This document shows positions 1 through 11,070 of a stretch of DNA of 52,312 bases, piece by piece (position 1 is the first letter of the stretch; each line of letters opens with the position of its first letter). The stretch lies in contig NZ_MTLG01000096.1 of NCBI RefSeq assembly GCF_002192695.1, positions 1-52,312 on the forward strand. The letters run 5' to 3'. Position numbers and translations under genes: made by a program. The notes under the pieces are model-generated. The model searched no databases and was not told the DNA's origin. It worked only from the letters and a program-made list of their open reading frames with translations. The DNA is from Achromobacter xylosoxidans. GTDB taxonomy: Bacteria; Pseudomonadota; Gammaproteobacteria; Burkholderiales; Burkholderiaceae_B.

Positions 1-201
1 AATCTGCTGGTGTGCCCGAACGTGGACTCGGGCAACATCGCCTACAACTTGTTGAAGACCGCCGCCGGCAGCAACGTGGCGGTGGGGCCGTTCCTGCTGG
101 GCGCCAACGCACCGGTGCACATTTTGACCTCCAGTTCCACCGTGCGCCGCATCGTCAACATGACCGCGATGACGGTGGTCGATGTCAATACACCGCGTTG
201 A
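1..201 (+). CDS. maeB: NADP-dependent malic enzyme, C-terminal end (partial)
   Basis: Only the last 66 codons are in the window; the start lies upstream. The translated end matches the phosphotransacetylase-like C-terminal domain of MaeB: CPNVDSGNIAYNLLK, then VGPFLLG, then PVHILTSSSTVRRIVNM. True Pta proteins end differently at this point. MaeB converts malate to pyruvate and CO2 with NADP, and in this family the C-terminal domain is thought to be regulatory (acetyl-CoA sensing) rather than a working phosphotransacetylase. The next gene begins inside its last codons, 20 bases before its end, which suggests translational coupling. Confidence 0.88.
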   Translation, partial: NLLVCPNVDSGNIAYNLLKTAAGSNVAVGPFLLGANAPVHILTSSSTVRRIVNMTAMTVVDVNTPR

Positions 202-1411
202 TGTGACGCCACCCGGTCCGGCGTGCCCGCGCACGCCGACCGGCCTGGTCCTGACAGGAGGCGGCGCCCGCGCCGCCTATCAGGTGGGCGTGCTCAGCGC
301 CATCATGGAATTGCTGGATCCGGATTGGCATTCGCGTTTCCAGAATCCCTTCGACATCATCTGCGGCACGTCCGCCGGCGCCATCAACGCCGCGGCGCTG
401 GCCTGCCGCGCCGACCGGCCTCATCTGGGCGTGCGCCGCATCCGCCGGCTGTGGTCCTCGCTGAATACCGACATGATCTACCGGGCCGACGCGCCCGGCC
501 TGATACGCACCGGCGTGCGCTGGCTGGGCTTGCTGTCGCTGGGGTGGATGTATTCGGGCCTGACGCGCAAGCGGCCCCATTCGCTGCTGGACAACAGCCC
601 CATGCAGGCTTTGCTGGGCCGGGTGCTGGATTTCCAGCACCTGCGCACCAACCTGGAAACCGGCGCGCTGTCGGCGCTGGCGATTACGGCCTCGGGCTAC
701 ACCAGCGGCGAGCACTTGACCTTCTACCAGGCGCACACGCCCATCGAGCCCTGGCACCGCTATCTGCGCCTGGCGCTGCCCACGCCCATCGGCATCGACC
801 ATCTGATGGCCTCGTCCGCCATTCCCTTCGTCTTTCCCGCCCGCCAGGTGCAGGTGCATGGCAAGGGGGAGTGGTGCGGCGACGGCTCGATGCGCCAGCT
901 CGCGCCCATCAGCCCGGCCATCCACCTGGGCGCGCACCGCGTGCTGGTGATCGGCACGGGGTTCCGCGATGAAACCCACCCTGAAAACCGCGAGGATTCG
1001 CCGCCTTATCCCTCGCTGGCCCAGGTCGGCGGGCATGCGCTGGCCAGCATCTTCCTGGATGGGCTGTCGGCCGACGTCGAACGCCTGGAACGCATCAACT
1101 TCCTGATGGACCAGTCCGGCGGCGAGGGCACGCATGGCCATGCGCGCCGCATCGACGTCCTGACGATCACGCCCAGCCAGTCGCTGGACGTCATGGCGCT
1201 GGAACATTTGCAGGATATGCCGGCCCAGGCCCGTGCCCTTTTCCGCGTACTCGGTGTATCGTCCGATCCAGACCGTCCCGGCGGCGGGTCGCTGATGTCC
1301 TACCTCTTATTTGAGTCCAGCTACACCAAGCGATTGATTGAACTGGGTTATGCCGATACGATGCAGCGTAACGACGAAGTGATCGCCTTTTTCAAGGGGG
1401 CTCAGGCATGA
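182..1411 (+). CDS. Patatin-like phospholipase family protein
   Basis: A 409-residue protein with the full patatin fold signature. A glycine-rich oxyanion loop TGGGARAAYQVG lies near residues 25-36. The nucleophile elbow is GTSAG with Ser64, and the catalytic Asp234 sits in DGS, a variant of the usual DGG/DGA. It should act as a serine-aspartate acyl hydrolase on phospholipids or other acyl esters. I see no signal peptide or clear membrane anchor, so it is probably cytoplasmic or peripherally membrane bound. The start used overlaps maeB by 20 bases; a later in-frame start would not remove the catalytic region. Its stop overlaps the start of the barstar-like gene (ATGA), so the two are likely co-translated. 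The substrate cannot be read from sequence. Confidence 0.88.
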   Translation: MSIHRVDVTPPGPACPRTPTGLVLTGGGARAAYQVGVLSAIMELLDPDWHSRFQNPFDIICGTSAGAINAAALACRADRPHLGVRRIRRLWSSLNTDMIYRADAPGLIRTGVRWLGLLSLGWMYSGLTRKRPHSLLDNSPMQALLGRVLDFQHLRTNLETGALSALAITASGYTSGEHLTFYQAHTPIEPWHRYLRLALPTPIGIDHLMASSAIPFVFPARQVQVHGKGEWCGDGSMRQLAPISPAIHLGAHRVLVIGTGFRDETHPENREDSPPYPSLAQVGGHALASIFLDGLSADVERLERINFLMDQSGGEGTHGHARRIDVLTITPSQSLDVMALEHLQDMPAQARALFRVLGVSSDPDRPGGGSLMSYLLFESSYTKRLIELGYADTMQRNDEVIAFFKGAQA

Positions 1412-1875
1412 CGCGCAATGGCCAATCTACTCTGCAGCGGCAACTGATGCGCGGCGGTGCGCTGGCCCATGACGGGCTGGACAAGAAGGCCGTGGTGGAC
1501 GCCGCCCATGAGCTTGGCCTGGCCCTGTTCGTTGCCAATTGCGATCCTGCCCGCAGCCGTTCCGCGGTGCTGCGCGCCATCGTCAAGGCAGTGGATTTTC
1601 CTGAGTACTTCGGCGGCAACCTGGACGCTCTCTACGACTGCCTGTGCGACACCGTGCTGGACCACAAGACCGGCGTGGTGCTGTGGCTGTACAAGCTGCA
1701 TTCGGGCGACCCGGCGCTGGAAGAAGATTCCGGCCGCATCGAAACCGTTTGTTCCGACGCGGCGGATTTCGCCCGCGAAAATGGTCGCGTCTTTGCGTAT
1801 GTCATTGAACACGCAGGGCGCCATCCGGACCCCGAGCCCGGGGTGGCGGCAGCGCCCTACGGCGAAGACCACTGA
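1408..1875 (+). CDS. Barstar (barnase inhibitor)-like protein
   Basis: A 155-residue protein whose middle part carries the barstar-family core, with FPEYFGGNLDALYDCL near residues 61-76 as the most diagnostic stretch. Barstar proteins bind and block secreted guanyl-specific ribonucleases. Many proteobacteria also carry orphan homologues whose partner is unknown. No barnase/RNase gene is visible in this window, so this looks like an orphan member. The start overlaps the stop of the patatin gene (ATGA). It ends 10 bases before the convergent rsmE. The N-terminal extension of about 35 residues before the domain is longer than classical barstar (about 90 residues in total). Confidence 0.8.
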   Translation: MTRNGQSTLQRQLMRGGALAHDGLDKKAVVDAAHELGLALFVANCDPARSRSAVLRAIVKAVDFPEYFGGNLDALYDCLCDTVLDHKTGVVLWLYKLHSGDPALEEDSGRIETVCSDAADFARENGRVFAYVIEHAGRHPDPEPGVAAAPYGEDH

Positions 1876-1885
1876 TCCGGCCGTA

Positions 1886-2617
1886 CTACCAGGCCAGCAG
1901 CGCGCTGGCCGCCGACAGCAATGCCAGTCCCGCGGTCTCGGTGCGCAGCACCCGGGGGCCGAAGCGCACGGCCTGCACGCCGGCCTCCTGGGCTTGCGCC
2001 AACTCCTTGTCCGACCATCCTCCTTCCGGTCCCACCAGCAGGGTCAGCGCCTGCAGGCCGGACGTGGCCCGGAGCGCGCCGGCCAGGTCGTCCTGCGCTT
2101 CCGGGTGGCACAGCAGGCGCAGATCCTCGGCGGGCTGTTGCAGCCATTCGGCCAGGGTGAGCGGCGTGTCCACCGCCATCAGCCGGTTGCGGCCGCATTG
2201 CTCGCTGGCGGACTGCGCGATGCGCTGCCAATGCGCCACGCGCTTGTCGAGCCGGGCGCCGGACAGCTGCAGCACGCTGCGTTGCGCGGCGATGGGGCTG
2301 ACGCGCGCGGCGCCCAGCTCCACGGCCTTTTCCACCACCCAGTCCATCTTGTCCCCGGAGGGCAGGCCCTGCACCAGGGTGACGCGTCCGCCCAGTTCGG
2401 CCTCGCGTGGCAGGAATTCGCCCAACTGGGCAAAACCAGCCTTGCCTTCCACTTCGAGGGTGGCGGGATACTCGCCGCCCTGGCCGTTGAACAGCGCGAC
2501 GGCCTCGCCCGCGCGCAGGCGCAGCACGCGCAGCGCATGGTGCGCCAGGGCTTCGGGAAGCGCCACGCGGGCGCCGGTACTCAGGGGGATATCGCAGAAG
2601 AAGCGGGGGACTGACAT
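1886..2617 (-). CDS. rsmE: 16S rRNA (uracil(1498)-N(3))-methyltransferase
   Basis: A 243-residue SPOUT-class methyltransferase of normal RsmE length. The N-terminal PUA-like part includes HHALRVLRLRAGE. The catalytic knot contains LLVGPEGGWSDKE and, near the C-terminus, GPRVLRTETAGLALL, which binds S-adenosylmethionine. It methylates U1498 of 16S rRNA in the assembled 30S subunit. It is convergent with the barstar-like gene and is transcribed away from tkt, from which it is separated by a 265-base region holding a repetitive hairpin element. Confidence 0.95.
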   Translation of the reverse strand: MSVPRFFCDIPLSTGARVALPEALAHHALRVLRLRAGEAVALFNGQGGEYPATLEVEGKAGFAQLGEFLPREAELGGRVTLVQGLPSGDKMDWVVEKAVELGAARVSPIAAQRSVLQLSGARLDKRVAHWQRIAQSASEQCGRNRLMAVDTPLTLAEWLQQPAEDLRLLCHPEAQDDLAGALRATSGLQALTLLVGPEGGWSDKELAQAQEAGVQAVRFGPRVLRTETAGLALLSAASALLAW

Positions 2618-2659
2618 AAATGTGCGAGAACTGATTTGATGTGGAGAAGGATACTTTTG

Positions 2660-2732
2660 CCGCCGGGCCGTCCCAAGGCAAAAACACCCCCTTGGGGGGC
2701 AGCTAGCCCGCGCAGCGGGCGCGGCGTGGGGG
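2660..2732. repeat. Dispersed intergenic hairpin element
   Basis: This GC-rich stretch between rsmE and tkt contains two small inverted repeats: CCCCC-TT-GGGGG (2687-2698) and GCCCGC-gca-GCGGGC (2706-2720). The flanks GCCGGGCCG and GTGGGGGC resemble an intergenic repeat I know from Burkholderiales genomes, which often lies beside gene ends. Only one copy is visible here, so its repetitive nature is from general knowledge rather than from this window. It may act as a weak transcription stop or mRNA-end stabiliser for neighbouring transcripts. Confidence 0.5.
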
Positions 2733-2801
2733 CACTTGTCCTCAGAAAGCTAGCCTAGCACGGGCCGCCTTATGGCCGATGGCGTGGGGGAAACCCCTGG
2801 A

Positions 2802-2810
2802 TGCTAAAAT
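2802..2810 (+). promoter_or_regulatory. Candidate extended -10 of the tkt promoter
   Basis: TGC followed by TAAAAT at 2805-2810 fits an extended -10 element and is about 72 bases before the tkt start. No convincing -35 is seen, which extended -10 promoters can tolerate. Confidence 0.4.
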
Positions 2811-2882
2811 CCCATGCTTCGCAACCTACTCAACTGGCCCCTATTTTGACCGTAGGTCCGCCAGCTTCAAAGAGCCTTCCGA

Positions 2883-5944
<3,062 letters not shown>

Positions 5945-5962
5945 GGAACACGGCTAGTCGAT

Positions 5963-6014
5963 AGAGGGGACGGATTTGTTTTCCGCGCGTGCGGAAAATG
6001 GGTTCGTCCCCTTT
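5963..6014 (+). promoter_or_regulatory. 24-bp RNA hairpin between gap and pgk
   Basis: Arms 5963-5986 and 5991-6014 flank a 4-base loop GCGT. GGGGACG pairs with CGTCCCC, and TTTTCCGC with GCGGAAAA. The six positions between these blocks pair only through one A-U and five G.U wobbles in plus-strand RNA. The plus-strand RNA therefore forms an unbroken 24-bp helix, while the minus-strand version would have A.C mismatches. It ends CCCCTTTG, too short a U-tract for a strong terminator. It may be an attenuator, an RNase processing site or an mRNA-end protector between gap and pgk. Confidence 0.7.
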
Positions 6015-6039
6015 GTACGCCCATCGTAGGAATCCAAAT

Positions 6040-7236
6040 ATGTCCAAGGTCAACACTCTGTCCGCGCTGGCCAAGTCCGGCGCCCTGTCCGGCAAGCGCG
6101 TGTTCATCCGCGCCGATCTGAACGTGCCGTTCGACGACGTCGGCCGCATCAGCGAAGACACCCGCATCCGCGCCTCGGTGCCCGGCATCCGCATGGCGCT
6201 GGACGCCGGCGCCGCCGTCATGGTCACGTCCCACTTGGGCCGTCCCAAGGAAGGCGTGCTGACCGAGGCCGATTCGCTGGCCAAGGTCGGCCAGCGCCTG
6301 TCCGAGCTGCTGGGCATGCCCGTGCAGCTGGTGCGCGACTGGGTCGACGGCGTCCAGGTCGATCACGGCCAGGTCGTGCTGCTGGAAAACTGCCGCGTCA
6401 ACGTCGGCGAAAAGAAAGACGACGAAACGCTGGCCAAGAAGATGGCCGCGCTGTGCGACGTCTACGTCAACGACGCGTTCGGCACGGCCCACCGCGCCGA
6501 AGCGACCACCCACGGCATCGCGCGCTTCGCGCCCGTGGCCTGCGCCGGTCCGCTGCTGGCCGCCGAACTGGACGCCCTGGGCCGCGCGCTGCACGAACCC
6601 AAGCGTCCGCTGGTCGCCATCGTGGGCGGCTCCAAGGTGTCGACCAAGCTGTCCATCCTGCAATCGCTGGCCGACAAGGTCGACCAGCTGGTGGTGGGCG
6701 GCGGCATCGCCAATACCTTCATGCTGGCCGCCGGCCTGTCCATCGGCAAGTCGCTGGCCGAACCCGATCAGGTCGACCAGGCGCGCGCCGTGATCGACAT
6801 CATGAAGCAGCGCGGCGCGGCCGTGCCGATCCCGGTGGACGTGGTGTGCGCCAAGTCCTTCGGCGCCGACGCCGCAGCCACCGTCAAGGCGGCTGAAGAC
6901 GTGGCCGACGACGACATGATCCTGGACATCGGTCCCAAGACCGCGGCGCAACTGGCCGAGATCCTGAAGCAGGCCGGCACCATCGTGTGGAACGGCCCGG
7001 TGGGCGTGTTCGAATTCGACCAGTTCGCCAACGGCACCGAAGTGGTGGCGCGCGCGATCGCGGAATCGGAAGGCTTTTCGATCGCCGGCGGCGGCGACAC
7101 GCTGGCCGCCATCGCCAAGTACGGCATCGGCGAGCAGGTCGGCTACATCTCGACCGGCGGTGGCGCTTTCCTGGAGTTCCTGGAAGGCAAGACCCTGCCC
7201 GCCGTGGCCGTGCTGGAAGCCCGCTACGCCAAGTAA
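6040..7236 (+). CDS. pgk: Phosphoglycerate kinase
   Basis: A 398-residue protein, typical for bacterial Pgk. It has the substrate-binding N-terminal motif [13 protein letters not shown], then [22 protein letters not shown], and the nucleotide-site region [11 protein letters not shown] and GGGDTLAAI. It makes ATP from 1,3-bisphosphoglycerate and ADP. I chose the start beginning MSKVNTL, because an upstream in-frame ATG at 5989 would add residues encoded by the hairpin. The gene is followed at once by a textbook terminator. Confidence 0.96.
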   Translation: MSKVNTLSALAKSGALSGKRVFIRADLNVPFDDVGRISEDTRIRASVPGIRMALDAGAAVMVTSHLGRPKEGVLTEADSLAKVGQRLSELLGMPVQLVRDWVDGVQVDHGQVVLLENCRVNVGEKKDDETLAKKMAALCDVYVNDAFGTAHRAEATTHGIARFAPVACAGPLLAAELDALGRALHEPKRPLVAIVGGSKVSTKLSILQSLADKVDQLVVGGGIANTFMLAAGLSIGKSLAEPDQVDQARAVIDIMKQRGAAVPIPVDVVCAKSFGADAAATVKAAEDVADDDMILDIGPKTAAQLAEILKQAGTIVWNGPVGVFEFDQFANGTEVVARAIAESEGFSIAGGGDTLAAIAKYGIGEQVGYISTGGGAFLEFLEGKTLPAVAVLEARYAK

Positions 7237-7259
7237 TACGTCTTGCCAGGCAAGACCGA

Positions 7260-7286
7260 AGCCGCCCCGGTGGGGCGGCTTTTTTT
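7260..7286 (+). terminator. Rho-independent terminator after pgk
   Basis: A perfect 9-bp stem AGCCGCCCC/GGGGCGGCT (7260-7268 and 7272-7280) with a 3-base loop leads into seven T residues (7280-7286). It closes the tkt-gap-pgk transcript. Confidence 0.92.
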
Positions 7287-7393
7287 ACGCCGACGCCTTG
7301 ATCCCGGCCGCCCCGGTTTGGCTGGCTTGGTGTAGCCTTGGCGCAAACCGGCGCGCCCCGCGCTCGCTTCATCCCCGATTTCTCCGCAGCACC

Positions 7394-9082
7394 ATGAACC
7401 TACGCTTCATTCCCGGCCTCAACAATTTCCGCGGCATCACCCGGGAATCGGCGCGGCGCGACATCACCGCTGGCCTTAGCGTGGCGGCGGTGGCGCTGCC
7501 GGTGGGCCTGGCCTACGCCGCCATGATGGGCGTGCCGCCCGTGGCCGGCCTGTGGGCGGCCATCGCCGGGATGCTGGGCTACGCCCTGTTCGGCTCGTCG
7601 CGCACCTTGATCGTGGGGCCCGACACGGCCACCTGCACCCTGATCGCCGCCACGCTGACCGGAATGGCGTTGACCACGCCGGAAGACCGGCTGGTGGCCG
7701 CCACCGGCATCGCCCTGACGGTCGGCGTGGGCTGCCTGATCGCGCGCGCCCTGCGGCTGGGCGTGCTGGCCAACCTACTGTCGCGCCCGGTACTGATCGG
7801 CTACATGGCGGGCGTGGCGATCACGCTGGCGCTGTCGCAGCTGAGCGGCCTGACTGGCGTGGGCCTGCGCAACAGCGGGCTGGTGCATCCCTTCCTGGAA
7901 CTGTCGCGGCGCCTGCCGGAAATCCAGATCCCGACCCTTATCCTGGGCCTGACCTCCTGCGCCTTGCTGGTGGCGGTCAAGCGCTGGCGGCCGAACTGGC
8001 CCGGCCCCATCCTGCTGGTGGTGCTGGCCTGCGTGCTGTCGTGGCTGTTCAACTTCCCCGGCCTGGGCATCGCCGTCGTGGGAGAAGTGCCTGCCGGCTT
8101 GCCGGCCCTGAGCCTGCCGGTGCGCCTGGAGGGCGTGGACGGCATCCTGCTGGGCGCGGCGGGGGTGCTTGTGGTGAGCTTTTCGAGCGGCATCGTGACG
8201 GCGCGCAGCTTCGCCGCGCGCACGGGCGAACACGTGGATCCCAACCGCGAACTGGTGGGCTTTGGCGCGGCCAATATGGCGGCGGGCCTGTTCCAGGGCT
8301 TCGTGGTGACGGGCGCGGACTCGCGCACGGCGGTGGGGCTGGTGGCGGGCGGTTCTTCGCCGCTGGTCAGCGTCACCGCGGCGCTGGCGCTGGCGGTGGT
8401 GGTGAGCCTTTTGAGCGGGCCGCTGTTCTGGCTGCCGCAGGCCGTGCTGTCGGCCATCCTGCTGCTGGCCGCCATCAGCTTGTTCGATGGGCACGCCTTC
8501 ATGCGCCTGGCGCGCATCTCGCGCATCGAGCTGGCGTTCGGCATCCTGGCCGCGGTGGGCGTGGTGGGCTTTGGCGTGTTGCAAGGCGTGGCCGTGTCGG
8601 TGGGCGCCACGCTGCTGTATGCGATGTACGTGTCTGGCAATCCGCGCGATGCCTTGCTGGGCCGCTTGCCCGGGGAAACCGTGCTGGGCAAGCTGCACCT
8701 GAATCCCGAGGCCCAGCCGGTGCCGGGCGCGGTGATCTGGCTGTTCGAGTCATCGGTGTGGTTCTTCAACGCTGACGCCTTTCGCCGGCGTGCGCGCGAG
8801 ATCATCGAGCAGGCGGGCGACGTGCAGTGGTTCGTGCTGGATGCCGAAGCCATGACCCAGGCAGACGCCGACGCGGTCGAAGCGTTGTATGAATTGAAGC
8901 ATGCGCTGGACGAGCGCGGCATCACGCTGCTGGTCGCGGGCGGGCACGGCCAGTTCCGCACCGCGCTGGAACGCTCGGGCCTGGTCAAGAAGATCGGCCG
9001 TGAAAAGATCTTCGGCAGTCCCGAGCAGGCGGTGGAAGCGATCGAACGCTGGCGCCAGGCGCCGCCCGCGGCGCTCGGCTAG
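7394..9082 (+). CDS. SulP family inorganic anion transporter with STAS domain
   Basis: A 562-residue membrane protein. The SulP signature region LPVGLAYAAMMGVPPVAGLWAA is split across the first two membrane segments near residues 35-57. Many hydrophobic helices follow, and a cytoplasmic STAS domain occupies about the last 110 residues (from roughly VIWLFESSVWFFNADAF). SulP proteins move sulfate, bicarbonate or other anions, usually as symporters or exchangers; substrate cannot be assigned here. I chose the ATG at 7394 (MNLRFIPGLNNFRGI), since longer versions run back through the pgk terminator. It ends 2 bases before the convergent fabI. Confidence 0.88.
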   Translation: MNLRFIPGLNNFRGITRESARRDITAGLSVAAVALPVGLAYAAMMGVPPVAGLWAAIAGMLGYALFGSSRTLIVGPDTATCTLIAATLTGMALTTPEDRLVAATGIALTVGVGCLIARALRLGVLANLLSRPVLIGYMAGVAITLALSQLSGLTGVGLRNSGLVHPFLELSRRLPEIQIPTLILGLTSCALLVAVKRWRPNWPGPILLVVLACVLSWLFNFPGLGIAVVGEVPAGLPALSLPVRLEGVDGILLGAAGVLVVSFSSGIVTARSFAARTGEHVDPNRELVGFGAANMAAGLFQGFVVTGADSRTAVGLVAGGSSPLVSVTAALALAVVVSLLSGPLFWLPQAVLSAILLLAAISLFDGHAFMRLARISRIELAFGILAAVGVVGFGVLQGVAVSVGATLLYAMYVSGNPRDALLGRLPGETVLGKLHLNPEAQPVPGAVIWLFESSVWFFNADAFRRRAREIIEQAGDVQWFVLDAEAMTQADADAVEALYELKHALDERGITLLVAGGHGQFRTALERSGLVKKIGREKIFGSPEQAVEAIERWRQAPPAALG

Positions 9083-9084
9083 CG

Positions 9085-9858
9085 CTAGTCGATGATGTGA
9101 TAGCCGCCGTCGATGTATATCGTCTGCCCGGTCATGCGGCGGGCGGCGTCGGTGGCGAGCCAGGCGGTGGCTTCGCCCACGTCGTCGATGGACACCAGGC
9201 TGCGCGTGGGCGCCTTGGCCTGGGCCCGGTCCAGCAGCGCGTCGAATTCGGCGATGCCCGAGGCGGCGCGCGTCTTCAGCGGCCCTGGCGATATCGCGTG
9301 CACGCGTATGCCTTGCGGACCCAGTTCCGCCGCCAGGTAGCGGGTGGCGGATTCCAGCGCGGCCTTCACCGGCCCCATCATGTTGTAGTGCTCGACCACC
9401 ATCTGCGAGCCGTAGTAGCTCATGCAGAACAGCGCGCCGCCCTTGCGCATCAGCGGCTCGGCCAGCTTGGCCATGCGGATGAAGGACCAGCAGGACACGT
9501 CCATGGCCTGCAGGAATCCGTCGCGCGAGCAGTCGGTCACGCGGCCGTGCAGATCGTCGCGCGGGGCGAAGGCGATGGAATGCAGCACGAAATCCAGCTG
9601 GCCCCATTCGGCGGCCACGCTGTCGAACACGGCCTCCAACTGGCCTTCGCGCATCAGGTCCAGCGGCAAGAGCAGCGGCGCCTCCACCTGGCGGGCCAGC
9701 GGCTCCACGTGGCGCAGGGCCTTGTCGTTCAGGTAGGTCACTGCCAATTCCGCGCCCAGGGCGCGAAAGGCCTTGGCGCAGCCCCAGGCGATCGAATCCG
9801 CATTCGCGATGCCCGTCACCAGGCCGCGCTTGCCCGCCAGCGGCAGGAGCGCGTTCAT
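9085..9858 (-). CDS. fabI: Enoyl-[acyl-carrier-protein] reductase (FabI-type SDR)
   Basis: A 257-residue short-chain dehydrogenase of the FabI branch. It has GLVTGIANADSIAWGCAKA at the cofactor site, FVLHSIAFAPRDDLHGR, and catalytic Tyr158 and Lys165 spaced Y-x6-K, with Tyr148 as the second FabI tyrosine. It reduces enoyl-ACP with NAD(P)H. It is the last gene of the DUF3141-pta-ackA-fabI operon and overlaps ackA by 4 bases (ATGA). The setting suggests a second FabI used in fermentation-like or low-oxygen metabolism rather than the main fatty acid enzyme. That role is inference; a main fabI would lie elsewhere. Confidence 0.88.
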   Translation of the reverse strand: MNALLPLAGKRGLVTGIANADSIAWGCAKAFRALGAELAVTYLNDKALRHVEPLARQVEAPLLLPLDLMREGQLEAVFDSVAAEWGQLDFVLHSIAFAPRDDLHGRVTDCSRDGFLQAMDVSCWSFIRMAKLAEPLMRKGGALFCMSYYGSQMVVEHYNMMGPVKAALESATRYLAAELGPQGIRVHAISPGPLKTRAASGIAEFDALLDRAQAKAPTRSLVSIDDVGEATAWLATDAARRMTGQTIYIDGGYHIID

Positions 9859-11039
9859 CGCTGCCTCACCAGTTCCAGCGTGTGCTGGGCGATGATCAGT
9901 TCCTCGTTGGTGCGCACCACGTAGACGCCGATGCGGCTGTCGTCGGTGGAGATGCGGGGGCCGTGGCGGGCGTTGCGTTCAGGGTCCAGCTTGATGCCCA
10001 GCCAGCCCCAGTGTTCGCTGATCGCCTGGCGGATCTCGGCGGAGTTCTCGCCCACGCCCGCCGTGAAGACGATGCCGTCCACGCCGTTCATGGCGCAGGC
10101 CAGCCCTATCATGCCTTCGGCCACGCGCCAGGCGAAGTACTGCAGCGCCAGCTTGGCCGAGGGTGCGTCGCTGGCCAGCAGTTCGCGCATGTCGTTGCTG
10201 ATGCCGGAGAGGCCCTTCATGCCGCAATCGTGATAGAGCAGGTGCTCGATCTCGTCATGGGTCATGCCGCGTTCCATCATCCACAGCACCACGCCCGGAT
10301 CCAGGCGGCCGGGGCGGGTGCCCATGGGCAGGCCTTCCAGCGCGGTGAAGCCCATGGTGCTGTCCACGCTCTTGCCATGATGCATGGCGCAGGCGGAAAC
10401 GCCCGAGCCCAGATGGGCCGCGATGATCTTGCCGCCGGCAATGTCCGGCAGCGCCTTCTTCAGGCGCTGCGCGATGTACTCGTAGGACAGGCCATGGAAG
10501 CCGTAGCGGCGCACGCCTTCCTGGTACAGCCGTTCCGGCAGGGCGTAGCGGTCGGCCACGTCGGAGTGGCTGCGGTGGAACGCGGTGTCGAAGCAGGCGA
10601 CCTGCGGAATCCAGGGGCGGCGCTCGCGGATCACGCGGATGGGCGCCAGGTTGTTCGGCTGGTGCAGCGGCGCCAGCGGCGTGAAGGTGTCGAGCTTGGC
10701 CAGGATGGCGTCGTCGATCAGCACCGGTTCGGACAGTTCGGGGCCGCCGTGCACCACCCGGTGGCCCACCGCCAACGGGGCGCCGCCCAGGTGGCCGCTG
10801 AGCCAGGTGCCGACGACTTCCTGGCCGTTGGGCACGTCGGGCGCGTGGCTGGGCGCGATCTCGCGTTCGACCAGGGTCTGGCCGGCGGCGTCGCGCACCT
10901 TCAGCTTCGGGTGCGAGGTGCCTATGCCTTCGAGCTGGCCGCCCAGGCGCGGCGCCAGCTCCTGCGCGCCGTCGATGTCGTACAGGTAGAACTTGATGCT
11001 GGAACTGCCGGCGTTGATGACGAGGATGGTATCGGTCAT
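9855..11039 (-). CDS. ackA: Acetate kinase
   Basis: A 394-residue protein with the ASKHA-fold start ILVINAGSSSIKFYLYD, HRVVHGG, and CFDTAFHRS, plus the nucleotide site region HLGSGVSACA and FTAGVGENSAEIR. It interconverts acetyl phosphate plus ADP with acetate plus ATP. It stands directly after pta (31 bases downstream in transcription) and overlaps fabI, so the acetyl-CoA to acetate branch is encoded as one block under the regulatory region at 14.47-14.52 kb. Confidence 0.95.
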   Translation of the reverse strand: MTDTILVINAGSSSIKFYLYDIDGAQELAPRLGGQLEGIGTSHPKLKVRDAAGQTLVEREIAPSHAPDVPNGQEVVGTWLSGHLGGAPLAVGHRVVHGGPELSEPVLIDDAILAKLDTFTPLAPLHQPNNLAPIRVIRERRPWIPQVACFDTAFHRSHSDVADRYALPERLYQEGVRRYGFHGLSYEYIAQRLKKALPDIAGGKIIAAHLGSGVSACAMHHGKSVDSTMGFTALEGLPMGTRPGRLDPGVVLWMMERGMTHDEIEHLLYHDCGMKGLSGISNDMRELLASDAPSAKLALQYFAWRVAEGMIGLACAMNGVDGIVFTAGVGENSAEIRQAISEHWGWLGIKLDPERNARHGPRISTDDSRIGVYVVRTNEELIIAQHTLELVRQR

Positions 11040-11070
11040 GGCGCTGTGATTCCGGATTCCGAAGGGCGCT

